A stretch of 42,081 nt of DNA from Tersicoccus sp. Bi-70. GTDB taxonomy: Bacteria > Actinomycetota > Actinomycetes > Actinomycetales > Micrococcaceae. The translations under genes and the position numbers were made by a program. The stretch is taken from positions 1 through 42,081 of the forward strand of contig NZ_MIEU01000001.1 in NCBI RefSeq assembly GCF_001968825.1, given 5' to 3'. This document shows positions 41,897-42,081 of this stretch, one piece after another; position 1 is the first letter of the stretch; every line of letters begins with the position of its first letter. The notes beneath the pieces are model-generated. The model did no database searches, was not told the origin of the DNA, and saw only the letters and a program-made list of their open reading frames with translations.

Positions 41897-42081
41897 GGCC
41901 GTCGCCCGCCGGCGACCCACCGCGCGGCGTCGCGGGCCTGCCGCCACGTGCCGAGGTCGAGGATGGATCCGCTGAGCGGGCCGGTGGACACCGGCAAGGC
42001 GGCCGCGTGCCGACCGCGGGACCGGGTGGGCTCCTCGGCGGCCGGCGCAGCGGCGGCCGGCGCAGCGGCGGCCGGCGCAGC
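41893..42081 (-). CDS. fliO: probable FliO, C-terminal end (partial)
   Basis: The frame enters from the right edge and gives 62 residues before a TGA that overlaps the fliP start. It has an Ala/Pro tandem repeat, a basic patch (TRSRGRHAA), then ILDLGTWRQARDAARWVAGG at the end. Short Arg/Trp-rich tails of this kind and the position directly before fliP fit the cytoplasmic end of FliO. The membrane segment that would settle it lies outside the window. Confidence 0.5.
   Translation of the reverse strand, partial: AAPAAAAPAAAAPAAEEPTRSRGRHAAALPVSTGPLSGSILDLGTWRQARDAARWVAGGRRP
42036..42080 (-). repeat. three perfect 15-bp tandem repeats
   Basis: CGGCGGCCGGCGCAG is repeated three times without change and runs to the window edge. 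On the coding strand it encodes an Ala/Pro pentapeptide repeat in the probable FliO. More copies may lie outside. Confidence 0.85.

Noticed and set aside
1-42081. CRISPR arrays, insertion sequences, prophage or integration sites
   Set aside because: No regularly spaced repeats, transposase or integrase motifs, or duplicated tRNA end near tRNA-Thr were seen.

Overview
The window is a piece of a high-GC Gram-positive (actinobacterial) chromosome. The 5' end of a 16S rRNA gene on the minus strand at the left edge has a V1 region like Arthrobacter/Kocuria relatives, so a motile member of the Micrococcaceae is the best guess (inference from about 140 bases). Gene content agrees: carD, senX3-regX3, lpqE, the GlgE pathway, and many genes whose -10 box lies only 6-7 bases before a GTG/ATG, which implies leaderless mRNAs. 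I see no insertion sequence, prophage or CRISPR array.

Layout. (1) 1-545, minus: start of an rRNA operon with its leader and two good tandem promoters. (2) 548-8707, minus: terminator, then a translationally coupled set glgE-treS-(maltokinase+glgB fused in one frame), the GlgE route from trehalose through maltose and maltose-1-phosphate to branched alpha-glucan. glgP is divergent at 8894-11458, with two overlapping palindromes upstream. (3) 11563-15711, minus: rlmB, glgX, an RNase Sa-like lipoprotein and a barstar inhibitor. (4) 15849-20830: cysS, ispF, ispD (plus strand, with a duplicated and degenerate N-terminal IspD domain), carD, lpqE. This is the neighbourhood known from mycobacteria, but with ispD flipped. 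(5) 20921-24761: senX3-regX3, PHO-box-like repeats, phoU, gpmA: phosphate sensing. (6) 24946-28262: a methyltransferase-like protein, a DUF2516-type membrane protein, a trans-sulfuration-type PLP enzyme and an SDR oxidoreductase. (7) 28384-33096: tmk-holB-secreted alpha/beta hydrolase, a HAD phosphatase, tRNA-Thr(CGT). (8) 33389-42081: flagellar genes: a FliA-type sigma factor, a FlgN-like chaperone, csrA, a FlhF-like protein with a ruined P-loop, then flhA, a tiny coupling ORF, flhB, fliR, fliQ, fliP and the 3' end of a probable fliO (the operon reads leftward).

The glycogen genes form one working unit: TreS isomerises trehalose and maltose, the kinase makes maltose-1-phosphate, GlgE polymerises it, GlgB branches the product, and GlgP and GlgX take it apart. 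The flagellar part encodes most of the type III export gate (FlhA, FlhB, FliP, FliQ, FliR) with regulators (sigma, CsrA) next to it.

The most interesting points are: an IspD that looks like a single-chain pseudodimer with its active-site residues split between two domains; a Mak-GlgB fusion that keeps a strong internal ribosome binding site for GlgB; a FlhF-derived pseudo-GTPase; a membrane-anchored RNase with its inhibitor inside a glycogen operon; and a 34-codon ORF overlapping both the flhB stop and the flhA start.
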